Shown: positions 1 through 7,664, numbered from the stretch's first letter. The stretch is DNA of 9,379 nucleotides from an uncultured Bacilli bacterium (GCA_947584955.1 CANPWS010000037.1:1-9379); one strand, 5' to 3'. A program made the numbers and translations. The notes: generated by a model not told the origin, from the letters alone.

Positions 1-171
1 TTCACTTTTTTTTTAAATCTTTTTATTTCCTTATTTTATAAAATTTTGATTAACAAAGAAATTTATTCTCTGACTAACTATATAACAATTTAAAATATTT
101 ATTATAAAAATTATATTAGATAATAAGTATTAAATTTAATCTTAACTAATAGACATATTAACTATTAAAAG

Positions 172-198
172 AAAAACAACCTAAAATAGGTTGTTTTT
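172..198 (-). terminator. Rho-independent terminator of the dacB-spmA-spmB-Asn/Ser-rich operon
   Basis: A perfect inverted repeat pairs 172-183 with 187-198, a 12-bp stem with a 3-nt loop. Read on the minus strand it ends in TTTTT followed by C and TTTT, a good intrinsic terminator. The same hairpin could also stop plus-strand transcription, since that side also ends in five T. It overlaps the last codons of the small gene at 181-375, whose TAG stop (181-183) lies at the top of the hairpin. Confidence 0.85.
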
Positions 199-375
199 GC
201 ATGAGTTAGAATTAGAGTTAGAATTTGAACTACTGTTTAATGAATTAGCATTTGCATTATTTGAATTATTCATATTATTTGAATTATTCATATTATTTGA
301 ATTATTCATGCTATTTGAATTACTATTATTCATTGAACTATTATTCTTAGCTCTATTGCTATTATTCTTAGCCAT
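181..375 (-). CDS. Asn/Ser-rich low-complexity small protein, possible sporulation protein
   Basis: This 64-residue protein does not match a family I recognise. Asn (30) and Ser (17) make up 47 of 64 residues. It begins MAKNNSNRAK, contains three identical MNNSNN units at residues 23-40, then an NS-alternating stretch, and ends with a single Cys59 and KNNLF. There is no membrane segment or signal peptide. The ATG at 373-375 has a Shine-Dalgarno GGTGAT (381-386) five bases upstream, the same type that precedes esaB in this window, which argues that it is translated. It starts 64 nt after the spmB stop with no terminator between, and its own 3' end forms the operon terminator, so co-transcription with dacB-spmAB is likely. 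Asn/Ser/Gln-rich composition recalls gamma-type small acid-soluble spore proteins and some coat proteins, but no diagnostic motif of either is present. The spore role is inferred from context only. Confidence 0.6.
   Translation of the reverse strand: MAKNNSNRAKNNSSMNNSNSNSMNNSNNMNNSNNMNNSNNANANSLNSSSNSNSNSNSCKNNLF
256..309 (-). repeat. Three perfect 18-bp tandem repeats within the Asn/Ser-rich gene
   Basis: Blocks 256-273, 274-291 and 292-309 are identical copies of an 18-bp unit that reads MNNSNN on the minus strand. A degenerate relative (MNNSNSNS) lies at 310-333. Because the unit is six codons, gain or loss of copies stays in frame, so the length of the protein may vary between strains. 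Confidence 0.9.
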
Positions 376-380
376 TTTTC

Positions 381-386
381 ATCACC
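381..386 (-). promoter_or_regulatory. Ribosome binding site of the Asn/Ser-rich gene
   Basis: GGTGAT on the minus strand matches the downstream half of the consensus AAGGAGGTGAT and lies five bases before the ATG at 375. It is the main evidence that this low-complexity reading frame is a real gene. Confidence 0.6.
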
Positions 387-439
387 CAATATTATTGTTT
401 GTTAAATATTAATTTATATTATAGGTAATTTATTCCATT

Positions 440-958
440 TTAAAAAACCAATCCTACAATTATAATAGCTAAAACTACAGAACAAAGATCTGATAAAAGT
501 CCTACTGCTAGTGAATATCTTATTTTTTTTATACCTACTGCTGAAAAATACATACCTAATATATAAATCGTTGTATCAGTACTTCCCTGAATAATTGATG
601 CTAAATATCCTAAATAACTATCTGGACCATAAACTTTAAAAATATCATTCATAATAACAAGACTAGCCGAGGAAGATACAGGTCTTAATAAAGCAAGTGG
701 AAGTATTTCTGTGGGAAATTTTATTAAATTAAAAAAGAATTCTAAATTTTTAGTTATATCCATTATAATTCCACTATTTATAAGTAAATTAATTGAAAGA
801 ACCATTGCCATAATTGAAGGAAAAATAGAAAGACTCATTTTTAATCCTTCACTTATTCCATCTAAAAATACATTATAAATATCAACTTTTTTATATATCC
901 CATGAATAATTACAATTATTGTTATTAAAGGAATCAATAAATTAGCAATTACCTTCAT
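440..958 (-). CDS. spmB: Spore maturation protein B (SpmB)
   Basis: This 172-residue, mostly hydrophobic membrane protein is close in length to Bacillus subtilis SpmB. SpmB acts with SpmA during sporulation and is needed for normal core dehydration and heat resistance; its molecular activity is not settled. Both belong to the nucleoside-recognition (Gate) domain family. Conserved features visible are LALLRPVSSSAS (88-99), GPDSYLGYLAS (111-121) and QGSTDTTIYILGMYFSAVG (124-142), the last being a hallmark of SpmB. Membrane segments appear near residues 3-20, 43-62, 128-142 and 148-172. The ATG (956-958) overlaps the spmA TGA stop by four bases, and AAGGAG at 964-969 lies five bases upstream, so the start is well fixed. 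It is the third gene of a dacB-spmA-spmB cluster, the same order as in B. subtilis. Confidence 0.95.
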   Translation of the reverse strand: MKVIANLLIPLITIIVIIHGIYKKVDIYNVFLDGISEGLKMSLSIFPSIMAMVLSINLLINSGIIMDITKNLEFFFNLIKFPTEILPLALLRPVSSSASLVIMNDIFKVYGPDSYLGYLASIIQGSTDTTIYILGMYFSAVGIKKIRYSLAVGLLSDLCSVVLAIIIVGLVF

Positions 959-1542
959 ACTTTCTCCTTGTTAAGTAGATAAAATATTCTATCTAAAATA
1001 ATTCCAAAAATACTAGACAAAATAGTAGTTATTATACAAAGTGGAACAATTTTAGTAGGCTCTAATGAACCATTTAAAATACGAAAACTAATAATTGTCG
1101 TAGGAATAATTGTAACTGATGAAGTATTTATTACTAAAAAAGTTATCATACTTCTTGATGCAATATCTTTATTTTTATTAATTTTTTGCATTTCTTTCAT
1201 AGCTTTTAATCCAAATGGTGTCGCAGCATTTCCTACTCCAAGCATATTCATAATAATATTTGAAGATATATAAGTTAGTGCTTCATGATTTGGTGGAATT
1301 TCTGGAAATAAGAATTTCAAAAATTTATTTAATTTTCTTGCTAATATATCAATTAATCCACTTTCTTTAGCAATATTCATAATACCAAGCCATAAACACA
1401 TAAGTGGAATTAATTTTAAAATCATTTCTATAGCATTTGCTCCAGAATCTAATAATGTATTATTTATAATATCTAATTTACCAGTAATTATTCCATATAT
1501 TACACCAATTATTATAAAAAAAGCCCAAATATAGTTAATCAC
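955..1542 (-). CDS. spmA: Spore maturation protein A (SpmA)
   Basis: This 195-residue membrane protein is almost exactly the length of B. subtilis SpmA (196). It works with SpmB in spore core dehydration, probably in a spore membrane, and shares the Gate domain fold. Diagnostic stretches are LWLGIMNIAKESGLIDILAR (50-69), FPEIPPNHEA (79-88), GVGNAATPFGLKAM (102-115) and the segment 129-154 with SRSMITFL and TIIPTTI. Hydrophobic segments lie near 3-20, 40-56, 132-152 and 165-190. The start is GTG (1540-1542), which aligns with the usual SpmA N-terminus (MINYIW); it overlaps the last eight bases of dacB. Its Shine-Dalgarno is weak (GAAGTGG four bases upstream), so translation is probably coupled to dacB. 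It ends in TGA inside the start region of spmB, which also supports the standard genetic code. Confidence 0.96.
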   Translation of the reverse strand: MINYIWAFFIIIGVIYGIITGKLDIINNTLLDSGANAIEMILKLIPLMCLWLGIMNIAKESGLIDILARKLNKFLKFLFPEIPPNHEALTYISSNIIMNMLGVGNAATPFGLKAMKEMQKINKNKDIASRSMITFLVINTSSVTIIPTTIISFRILNGSLEPTKIVPLCIITTILSSIFGIILDRIFYLLNKEKV

Positions 1543-2611
1543 TAAACCACTTCTTTATTTTTGAAAAAAAATTTTTTTTATTATTTTTTTTATCTTTATC
1601 TATATAAATATTTTCTTCATATATTATTTTATTATTATAAATAATTTGATTTATTCCTACTACATCTCCAGTTTCATAATCTTTTAATTTATATAACTTA
1701 ATATGACTTATAAGACTATCTGTTTCATTTTTTTTAAATGGTATATAAACATCATTTTTAATATATAAATTTCCTTCAAAATAATTATCAGTTTCTATTT
1801 TAAATTTACTTTTATTTAATACTTTGTATGATATATAATTATTTTTAGCATATTCATATAAATCTAAATGAGTATTCCAATCATCACTATCTTTAAGCGT
1901 TACTACAACTAAATTCATATTATCAAAAGAAGCTGTACTTACTAAAGTCCTTCTTGCTTTTTCTGTATAACCTGTTTTTCCTCCAGTTATAAAATCATAA
2001 TTTAATAATTTATTTTTATTTGTCCAAACATATGATTTATAGTTTGTTTTTACTTTATATGTTTTAGTTTTAACTATTTCTCTATATGTTTCATTTTTCA
2101 TAGCATACCTTGTTAAAAGTGCCATATCATAAGCTGTTGAATAATTTCCACCTTTCTCATCTAATCCACTTGAATTATTAAATATTGTATTTTTCATTCC
2201 TATTTCTTTTGCTTTATTATTCATAAGTGCCGTAAATTTTTCTTCTGATCCCGCAACATAAGTTGCAATCATTACCGCTGCATCATTTCCACTTCTTAGC
2301 ATAAGACCATATAATAAATCTTTTAATTTTATTTCTTCACCTATTTGAATATATATTCCTGAACCATATGCTTTTAATATTGAATCATCTACAGTTACCA
2401 TACTTTCAATATTAGCATTTTCAATTGTTATTATTGCAGTCATTATTTTAGTAATTGATGCAATTAACATTTTATTATCAATATTTTTACCAAGTAATAC
2501 TCTTCCTGTTTCTTGATCCATTAATATATAAGATGAAGCTGTTTCTGTTGTGGCATTAACTAAAGAATTAAACATAAAAAAACTAATTATAAATAATAAT
2601 ATTTTTTTCAT
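1535..2611 (-). CDS. dacB: Sporulation D-alanyl-D-alanine carboxypeptidase (DacB/DacF type)
   Basis: This 358-residue serine DD-carboxypeptidase (peptidase S11, low-mass penicillin-binding protein) removes the terminal D-Ala from peptidoglycan stem peptides, limiting cross-linking. The N-terminal 20 residues form a signal peptide with a VNA-type cleavage site. All three active-site motifs are intact: SITK (Ser52, Lys55), SGN (107-109) and KTG (212-214). Residues about 265-345 look like the beta-rich PBP5 C-terminal domain, and the Lys-rich tail 341-358 (ending KIKKWFSD) resembles an amphipathic membrane anchor. The ATG at 2609-2611 has AGGAG (2620-2624) eight bases upstream. Order dacB-spmA-spmB with overlaps matches the B. 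subtilis operon, in which DacB controls cortex cross-linking and is expressed under sigma E; a sigma-E-like -10 box lies upstream here. In clostridia the equivalent gene is often labelled dacF, so the paralogue name is less certain than the activity. Confidence 0.93.
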   Translation of the reverse strand: MKKILLFIISFFMFNSLVNATTETASSYILMDQETGRVLLGKNIDNKMLIASITKIMTAIITIENANIESMVTVDDSILKAYGSGIYIQIGEEIKLKDLLYGLMLRSGNDAAVMIATYVAGSEEKFTALMNNKAKEIGMKNTIFNNSSGLDEKGGNYSTAYDMALLTRYAMKNETYREIVKTKTYKVKTNYKSYVWTNKNKLLNYDFITGGKTGYTEKARRTLVSTASFDNMNLVVVTLKDSDDWNTHLDLYEYAKNNYISYKVLNKSKFKIETDNYFEGNLYIKNDVYIPFKKNETDSLISHIKLYKLKDYETGDVVGINQIIYNNKIIYEENIYIDKDKKNNKKNFFSKIKKWFSD

Positions 2612-2647
2612 CTTTATAGCTCCTATTTTGTTATTTTACTTAATATA

Positions 2648-2655
2648 AATGTATG
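2648..2655 (-). promoter_or_regulatory. Candidate sigma-E -10 element upstream of dacB
   Basis: The minus strand reads CATACATT, a full match to the sigma-E -10 consensus CATACAnT. It ends 36 bases before the dacB ATG, so transcription would start near 2641 and give a leader of about 30 nt holding the ribosome binding site. The -35 region, 13 bases upstream (GACTAAA, about 2669-2675), matches the consensus KMATATT at only four of seven positions, which lowers confidence. No convincing sigma-A promoter was seen in this gap. Confidence 0.55.
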
Positions 2656-2708
2656 AAAAATTATTAGTTTTAGTCCTACCTAATTAGTTTTTATAAAAAT
2701 AATTAAAT

Positions 2709-2751
2709 AAAAAGAACTGTCAAAATTTTTAATTTAAATACAGTTCCTTTT
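2709..2751 (-). terminator. Rho-independent terminator of esaB-essC
   Basis: Arms 2709-2720 and 2740-2751 pair over 12 bp with one G-U pair, around a 19-nt AT-rich loop. On the minus strand the second arm ends in TTTTT and is followed by more AT-rich sequence. It begins five bases after the essC TAA stop (2757-2759) and separates the secretion unit from the sporulation operon. The long loop makes it weaker in appearance than the other terminators here. Confidence 0.7.
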
Positions 2752-2756
2752 TATCT

Positions 2757-5700
2757 TTACATAAGTCTTATATCAAATGAAGATACATATTTAACTAATA
2801 TTGGCTTTCCTCGTTTCAAGACAAAACAGAAATTATCATCAATTTGTTCTTTAATTTCACTTGTTCTTTGTGTTATCTTCATTGTAAATTGATCGTTAAT
2901 TCCTGGTCCAATCCAAATACCATCACTAGTATTTGCACAAGTTTTAAACCATATTTCTAGCTCTAATTTCTTTATCTTATCAATACTATCAACAATTATG
3001 TAATTAATAATACCTAAATCCTTAGATTTTTCAAAAATACTTCCTATTTTCTTAGCATTATTTGGATTTAATTTATTTTTAAATGCTTCAAATCCTACTA
3101 TAATAATAGTTTTTTGTCTAACATTTTTAAATATATCTCTTGAATATCCATTAGATATATATTTACCATGGCAATCTAATATATAATTATATAATTTTTC
3201 AAAATAATTATCAAAAGCACTATTTACATATTCCATATATTTAGAATATTTAAAATCAAGTCCAAAATCTTCAGCATTAATTAAAGTTATTTGTGAATTA
3301 TTTAAATATAGCATTTGATTTATTAATGGTCTTAAATATTTATATGTTGAATTTAAATCTGTACTAGATATTATATTTATGTTATTTTTATAAATATCAT
3401 ATTTTATAACTTCTAAATTAGATTTTGCTATACCTACGACTATATTTTTATCTTTTGTTAATTTATCTTTAATATCATTATATGATACTATATCTGGTAA
3501 TACAGGTACTCTTAATGCTTTTTCTTTTAGTGATGTATTATATTTTATTGATATATCTCTAACAAATTCTTGAATTTTATCTTTTTCACAAACATATGCT
3601 GTTTGAAATTCATAAACATCTTCTCTTTTGATAATTCCACGTCCAAATATTTTAGATGGAAATGTTTTTCTAACATTACCTAATATTGAATTATAATCTT
3701 CATTATTATTTTGCTGAAGAACAAATTCTTGATTGAAGTTTTGTCTTAATTTGAATCTAATTCCATTTGGCGTACTAATTGTAAAAATAAAGTTAATTCC
3801 ATATTTTGAACCATCTCTACTTAAAACATTTAAAACTTCATCATATTCTGAAAATGTTTCTTGATATGCTTCAAAATTATTTATTATTAATATTACTGTT
3901 GGTACTGACTTACCACTTTTTTTACAATATGTTAAATAGTCTCCATTATAATTTGAAAATAATTTTTTTCTTTCTTCAATCATTTTTGTAAGCATTTTAT
4001 ATAAATTTTCTATTTTATCATCATCATCTGAATGAAGAATATCACCAATAATTGGAGCATTTTTGAAAGCATTTAATGCTTCTGAACCAAAATCTATTAT
4101 ATAATAGTTTACTTCGACAGGATTATAACTTATAAGTGAAGAATATAAAAGCGTTGTTATAAAGTTTTCTTTTCCAGAACCTGCTACTCCATAAATTAAA
4201 GCATTTCCTTCTTTAGTAATTGGAACAGTAAGTAGATGTTGCTGCTGCATATTTGGAATATCAAATTCTCCAACTACTGGATTTATAATAAATGGTTCTT
4301 TTTTGTAATCATATTTATTGATTAAGTTATTTACAAATATAACCGCAGGTATTTTTTCAAGCCAAAGTGGCTTACATTTTATATTTTCTTCTTTAGCTAT
4401 ATTAGATAAATATTTAACCATGTTTATAAGCTCTTCACCTAAAGATGGCCCTAATTCTACTTTTTTTCTTGTCTCAGTACTTTTAATAATATAACCAATA
4501 TTATCTATAAAATTAATAGAGGTATCTAGTTCTTTTCTAATTTTTTCTGATGGTATATATTGTCCTCCACACCATGCTGCTTGTCCTAAAACAAATATTT
4601 CATCAAATCCTACTTGGAAATAAAATCTACCAGTTTGTTTTAAAAGTGCAGCATCTGGTCTTTTTATTACTTCTGTACTATCAGATTTTTCTTGTACTCT
4701 TAGACATATTCTAAATCTCGTATTACTCCAAATTTGTGGATCTACTACTCCACTTGGTTTTTGAGTTGCTAATATTAAATGAACTCCCAAACTACGACCA
4801 ATACGTGCTGTACTTATTAGATTACTCATAAATTCTGGTTGTTGTGTTTTTAATTCTGCAAATTCATCACTTATTATAAATAAATGAGATATAGGTTCTT
4901 TTACTATACCATTTCGATACATCTTTTGATATTTATAAATATCTATAGTACTTTCTCCTGTTTTCTCTCTAGCTATATTAAATAATCTTTGTCTTCTTTT
5001 TAATTCACTATCTATTGATGCTAAACTTCTTTTTATTTCTGTAGCATCTAAGTTGGTTATTGTTCCTACTAAATGAGGTAATTTTAAATTAATATTAGCA
5101 TTTTCAAAAGCACCAGCCAGTCCTCCACCTTTATAATCTATTAATATAAATTGTACTTCATATGGATGAAAATTTATAGCCATTGAAAGTATATAGGTTA
5201 TCAAAAACTCTGATTTTCCACTACCAGTCATACCTGCAATTAATCCATGTGGTCCATGATATTTTTCATGTAAATCAAGAACTATTTTTTCACCATTTTT
5301 ACCAAATCCTATTGGTGCGGCTAATGATAAAATCGGATTATTTTTAGCCCATCTATTTGGTGAATTTAATTGTTCTATTTTTCCAACATCATACATCTGT
5401 AAAAATCCTAGCTTATTTGGTAATTGTCCTTCTTCTTCAGAATCTATTTCAATATGAATATTAGCTAAAACTTTGGCACACTCATAATATTTATAATTAC
5501 TATCCAAATCAAGATTAAAAACAATAGCTTTATTATTAATTTCATTTCTATATAATTCTGCTTTTTCTTGATAAATATTGACAAAACTTTTACACTGATC
5601 AGGTATATTAGTTATTTTTTCAGTAAGAATTATTAAACTAAATCCTAAATTTTCTTTATTGTTAAGTATTTTTTTAATAAAATCAAAATTTCTTATTGAT

Positions 5701-7370
5701 TTAAAACTATCTGTAACTATTAAATAATGTGGATAATTTAAATAATTTTTATTTTCTCTAGTTGTTCTTATTGTATATTCTTTATCTAAAAGATAAAATA
5801 TTTCTTTATATTCATCATTATTATCAGCAAAAAATCGTATTGAATGATCATTATTAAATGTATGTGGTAAAATTTTTAGAAATTCCCAGTTATGTTCCAT
5901 ATCTTTATTAGTTAGCATTACTATTTTTAAATCATCATAACTATGAAATGTCATTACTTGTAAAAATAATTGAGACATATAACTTGCTGTTTGTCCTTTA
6001 TTTCCTACTATACCAAGTATATTGTTTTCCATAAGTGATAAGGGAATTGAAACATTTTGTATTTGTTTTGGTTCTTCTCCTAAGGTTCTTGCTATATCAT
6101 TAAGATTATCTTCGACCATGGTAAAATGTTCTTCAGGATACATTATATTAATTAACATGTCCTGGTTTCCTATTCCTAAATTTAACGTAAGAAAATCATC
6201 ATCACCTAATCTTCTTTCCCAAAGTCTTGTCATTTTTGATAATATTATATTTTGACATTCTAAAGTTGTAGGAAAATTATCCATAAGTATATTTTTTTGT
6301 TTTATTATATCTTCTTGTATTAGTTTCTTTTTATCATCAATATATTTTTTATACTTTTCTTGCCTTTCATGTTCTTTCTTTTGTTGTCTTTTCTTTTCAT
6401 ATCGTCTATTTATTGAAGGCCACAATAATGTTCCACATAACATTGCTAGTCCCATAATTAATGATGGCATAGATCTTGAAAGTGGCATATCATACATTGT
6501 CATGTTATTAATTACATTATAGACACTCATCATTGACATCATACTCATTGTTACCATTGGTCCAACAGTTAAAATCCATGGTCTATCATCTTCTTCTTGT
6601 TTTGAAGGTGGTGGATCAATATTTATTTGTAACTCTTCAACTTTTCTTATAAATCTTGGCTTTTTATGAAAGTTATCATCATCGCTATATAATTTTATAT
6701 CTGTTTCTTCTTCTGCCTCTTCATAAGCTGATTCTGGTATTTCTTCAAGACTAGGTAAATATTTTATTGTAACTTGACCAAATGGATTATTAATCATAAG
6801 TGATGTCTGATTATCTTTTTGTATTAATATTATTTTTAGTCCCATTAAAAAAATAATATCTCCATTTTCTAATTGGGTTTCTTTTTTTACAAGTAAATCA
6901 TTTAAATAAGTTATACCTGTAGCTATTAAAATATATTTTTTATCTACATATTTTATTGTTGCATGTAATGAAGATATATTTGGTGATTGATATACTATAT
7001 CACAGCTTTGATCACTACCTATTTTAATTTCTTTATCTTTTTCTTCATCTATTATATAATTTTTATATGTATCATCGTAAACTGGTGAACAATATAATAT
7101 CATATTTTGGTATTTTTCACTGGTACTATTTTTTATTATATAAAACTGGTAAGTTTCAAGCTCTACGGAAGGTATTTGAGCATCATTTTTAACATAATAT
7201 ACTTCACTATTACTAACTAATTGCCATTTGTTATTAGAATTTGCTTCTATACAAATAAGATTTTTTTCATTTCCTTGATCATCTGTATCAGTAATCCAAT
7301 AATTACCTTTTATTTTATTTGGTAATATTAAATTACTTATTTTATCACTTTTAATTAATGATACTCTCAC
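2757..7370 (-). CDS. essC: Type VII secretion ATPase EssC (FtsK/SpoIIIE family)
   Basis: This 1537-residue protein is the membrane-bound motor of Bacillota type VIIb secretion, which exports WXG100/Esx and LXG-type substrates; its length is usual for EssC. Domains in order: a degenerate FHA-like region (about 1-95); a second FHA domain (about 100-187, with IGSDQSCDI and ISSLHATIKY); an acidic linker (208-231); two membrane segments (about 264-290 and 297-319); a charged coiled coil (321-362); and three FtsK-like ATPase domains. Domain 1 is complete: Walker A GMTGSGKS (713-720), Walker B LFIISDEF (830-837), and IGRSLGVHLILATQKPSG (857-874). Domain 2 is altered: GVAGSGKE (1061-1068) and IINNFE (1162-1167). 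Domain 3 (about 1305-1537) has no recognisable P-loop. The start is GTG (7368-7370) with AAGGAGG seven bases upstream. It follows esaB after 39 nt. The other core T7SSb genes are not in the window. Confidence 0.95.
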   Translation of the reverse strand: MRVSLIKSDKISNLILPNKIKGNYWITDTDDQGNEKNLICIEANSNNKWQLVSNSEVYYVKNDAQIPSVELETYQFYIIKNSTSEKYQNMILYCSPVYDDTYKNYIIDEEKDKEIKIGSDQSCDIVYQSPNISSLHATIKYVDKKYILIATGITYLNDLLVKKETQLENGDIIFLMGLKIILIQKDNQTSLMINNPFGQVTIKYLPSLEEIPESAYEEAEEETDIKLYSDDDNFHKKPRFIRKVEELQINIDPPPSKQEEDDRPWILTVGPMVTMSMMSMMSVYNVINNMTMYDMPLSRSMPSLIMGLAMLCGTLLWPSINRRYEKKRQQKKEHERQEKYKKYIDDKKKLIQEDIIKQKNILMDNFPTTLECQNIILSKMTRLWERRLGDDDFLTLNLGIGNQDMLINIMYPEEHFTMVEDNLNDIARTLGEEPKQIQNVSIPLSLMENNILGIVGNKGQTASYMSQLFLQVMTFHSYDDLKIVMLTNKDMEHNWEFLKILPHTFNNDHSIRFFADNNDEYKEIFYLLDKEYTIRTTRENKNYLNYPHYLIVTDSFKSIRNFDFIKKILNNKENLGFSLIILTEKITNIPDQCKSFVNIYQEKAELYRNEINNKAIVFNLDLDSNYKYYECAKVLANIHIEIDSEEEGQLPNKLGFLQMYDVGKIEQLNSPNRWAKNNPILSLAAPIGFGKNGEKIVLDLHEKYHGPHGLIAGMTGSGKSEFLITYILSMAINFHPYEVQFILIDYKGGGLAGAFENANINLKLPHLVGTITNLDATEIKRSLASIDSELKRRQRLFNIAREKTGESTIDIYKYQKMYRNGIVKEPISHLFIISDEFAELKTQQPEFMSNLISTARIGRSLGVHLILATQKPSGVVDPQIWSNTRFRICLRVQEKSDSTEVIKRPDAALLKQTGRFYFQVGFDEIFVLGQAAWCGGQYIPSEKIRKELDTSINFIDNIGYIIKSTETRKKVELGPSLGEELINMVKYLSNIAKEENIKCKPLWLEKIPAVIFVNNLINKYDYKKEPFIINPVVGEFDIPNMQQQHLLTVPITKEGNALIYGVAGSGKENFITTLLYSSLISYNPVEVNYYIIDFGSEALNAFKNAPIIGDILHSDDDDKIENLYKMLTKMIEERKKLFSNYNGDYLTYCKKSGKSVPTVILIINNFEAYQETFSEYDEVLNVLSRDGSKYGINFIFTISTPNGIRFKLRQNFNQEFVLQQNNNEDYNSILGNVRKTFPSKIFGRGIIKREDVYEFQTAYVCEKDKIQEFVRDISIKYNTSLKEKALRVPVLPDIVSYNDIKDKLTKDKNIVVGIAKSNLEVIKYDIYKNNINIISSTDLNSTYKYLRPLINQMLYLNNSQITLINAEDFGLDFKYSKYMEYVNSAFDNYFEKLYNYILDCHGKYISNGYSRDIFKNVRQKTIIIVGFEAFKNKLNPNNAKKIGSIFEKSKDLGIINYIIVDSIDKIKKLELEIWFKTCANTSDGIWIGPGINDQFTMKITQRTSEIKEQIDDNFCFVLKRGKPILVKYVSSFDIRLM

Positions 7371-7377
7371 AAAAACT

Positions 7378-7384
7378 CCTCCTT
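7378..7384 (-). promoter_or_regulatory. Ribosome binding site fixing the GTG start of essC
   Basis: A full AAGGAGG on the minus strand lies seven bases before the GTG at 7368-7370. It is the strongest such site on this strand and fixes the non-ATG start, which gives the expected N-terminus ahead of the FHA region. Confidence 0.85.
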
Positions 7385-7409
7385 ATTCTTTTTCCAAAGC
7401 TTTAAATAA

Positions 7410-7664
7410 TTATATTAATAATAATTTACTTCCATTTTTTATACCACTATCTTTTACTAAAACGTTATTATCATATATAGCAGTAGTTTGTTTATCGTAT
7501 AATTTTAATTTATTGTCGATACTTATATTTCCATCACTAAGTTCTACGACTGATTGAATAATATATTTTTTTATTGTACCAATTTTTTTATTTATCGGTA
7601 TATATATATCATACTCTTCTTCAAGAGAAGGAATATAAACTAATACTAATACTTTATTTACCAT
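7410..7664 (-). CDS. esaB: EsaB/YukD-like ubiquitin-fold protein of type VII secretion
   Basis: This 84-residue protein fits the EsaB/YukD family (about 80 residues), small cytoplasmic proteins with a ubiquitin-like beta-grasp fold that belong to T7SSb loci and support secretion. Visible features are an opening beta hairpin (KVLVLVYIPSLEEEYDIYIP, 4-23), a central helix (IGTIKKYIIQSVVEL, 28-42), a segment NKLKLYDKQTT (51-61), and a final strand SGIKNGSKLLLI (73-84) that matches the usual end of the family. There is no C-terminal Gly-Gly, in line with the known lack of conjugation by YukD. The ATG (7662-7664) has GGTGAT (7668-7673) upstream. It is the first gene of a two-gene unit with essC, which strongly supports the call because family members are short and divergent. 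An extended -10 promoter lies just upstream. Confidence 0.88.
   Translation of the reverse strand: MVNKVLVLVYIPSLEEEYDIYIPINKKIGTIKKYIIQSVVELSDGNISIDNKLKLYDKQTTAIYDNNVLVKDSGIKNGSKLLLI

Noticed and set aside
1..171. Possible promoter or gene end in the AT-rich left flank
   Set aside because: A minus-strand TTGTTA with TAAATT at 17-bp spacing can be picked out, but such matches are expected by chance in DNA this AT-rich and no downstream gene is visible in the window.
191..412. Plus-strand frame rich in Phe, Glu and Leu opposite the Asn/Ser-rich gene
   Set aside because: It is the antisense reading of the repeats, starts inside the terminator hairpin, has no ribosome binding site and has a composition forced by the other strand.
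2685..2710. Near-palindromic AT tract upstream of dacB as an operator
   Set aside because: It consists of T-runs and A-runs around a TATA core, as expected in low-complexity AT-rich spacer, and its flanks do not match.
2709..2725. TTGACA on the minus strand as a sigma-A -35 for dacB
   Set aside because: No -10 lies at 16-18 bp, and the hexamer is part of the essC terminator region.
3806..3991. Short plus-strand frame inside essC
   Set aside because: It lies wholly within the coding sequence of essC, has no ribosome binding site and resembles no protein; a chance frame.
6022..6255. Plus-strand frame of 77 codons inside essC
   Set aside because: Antisense to a well-supported essC region, with no ribosome binding site or recognisable domain.
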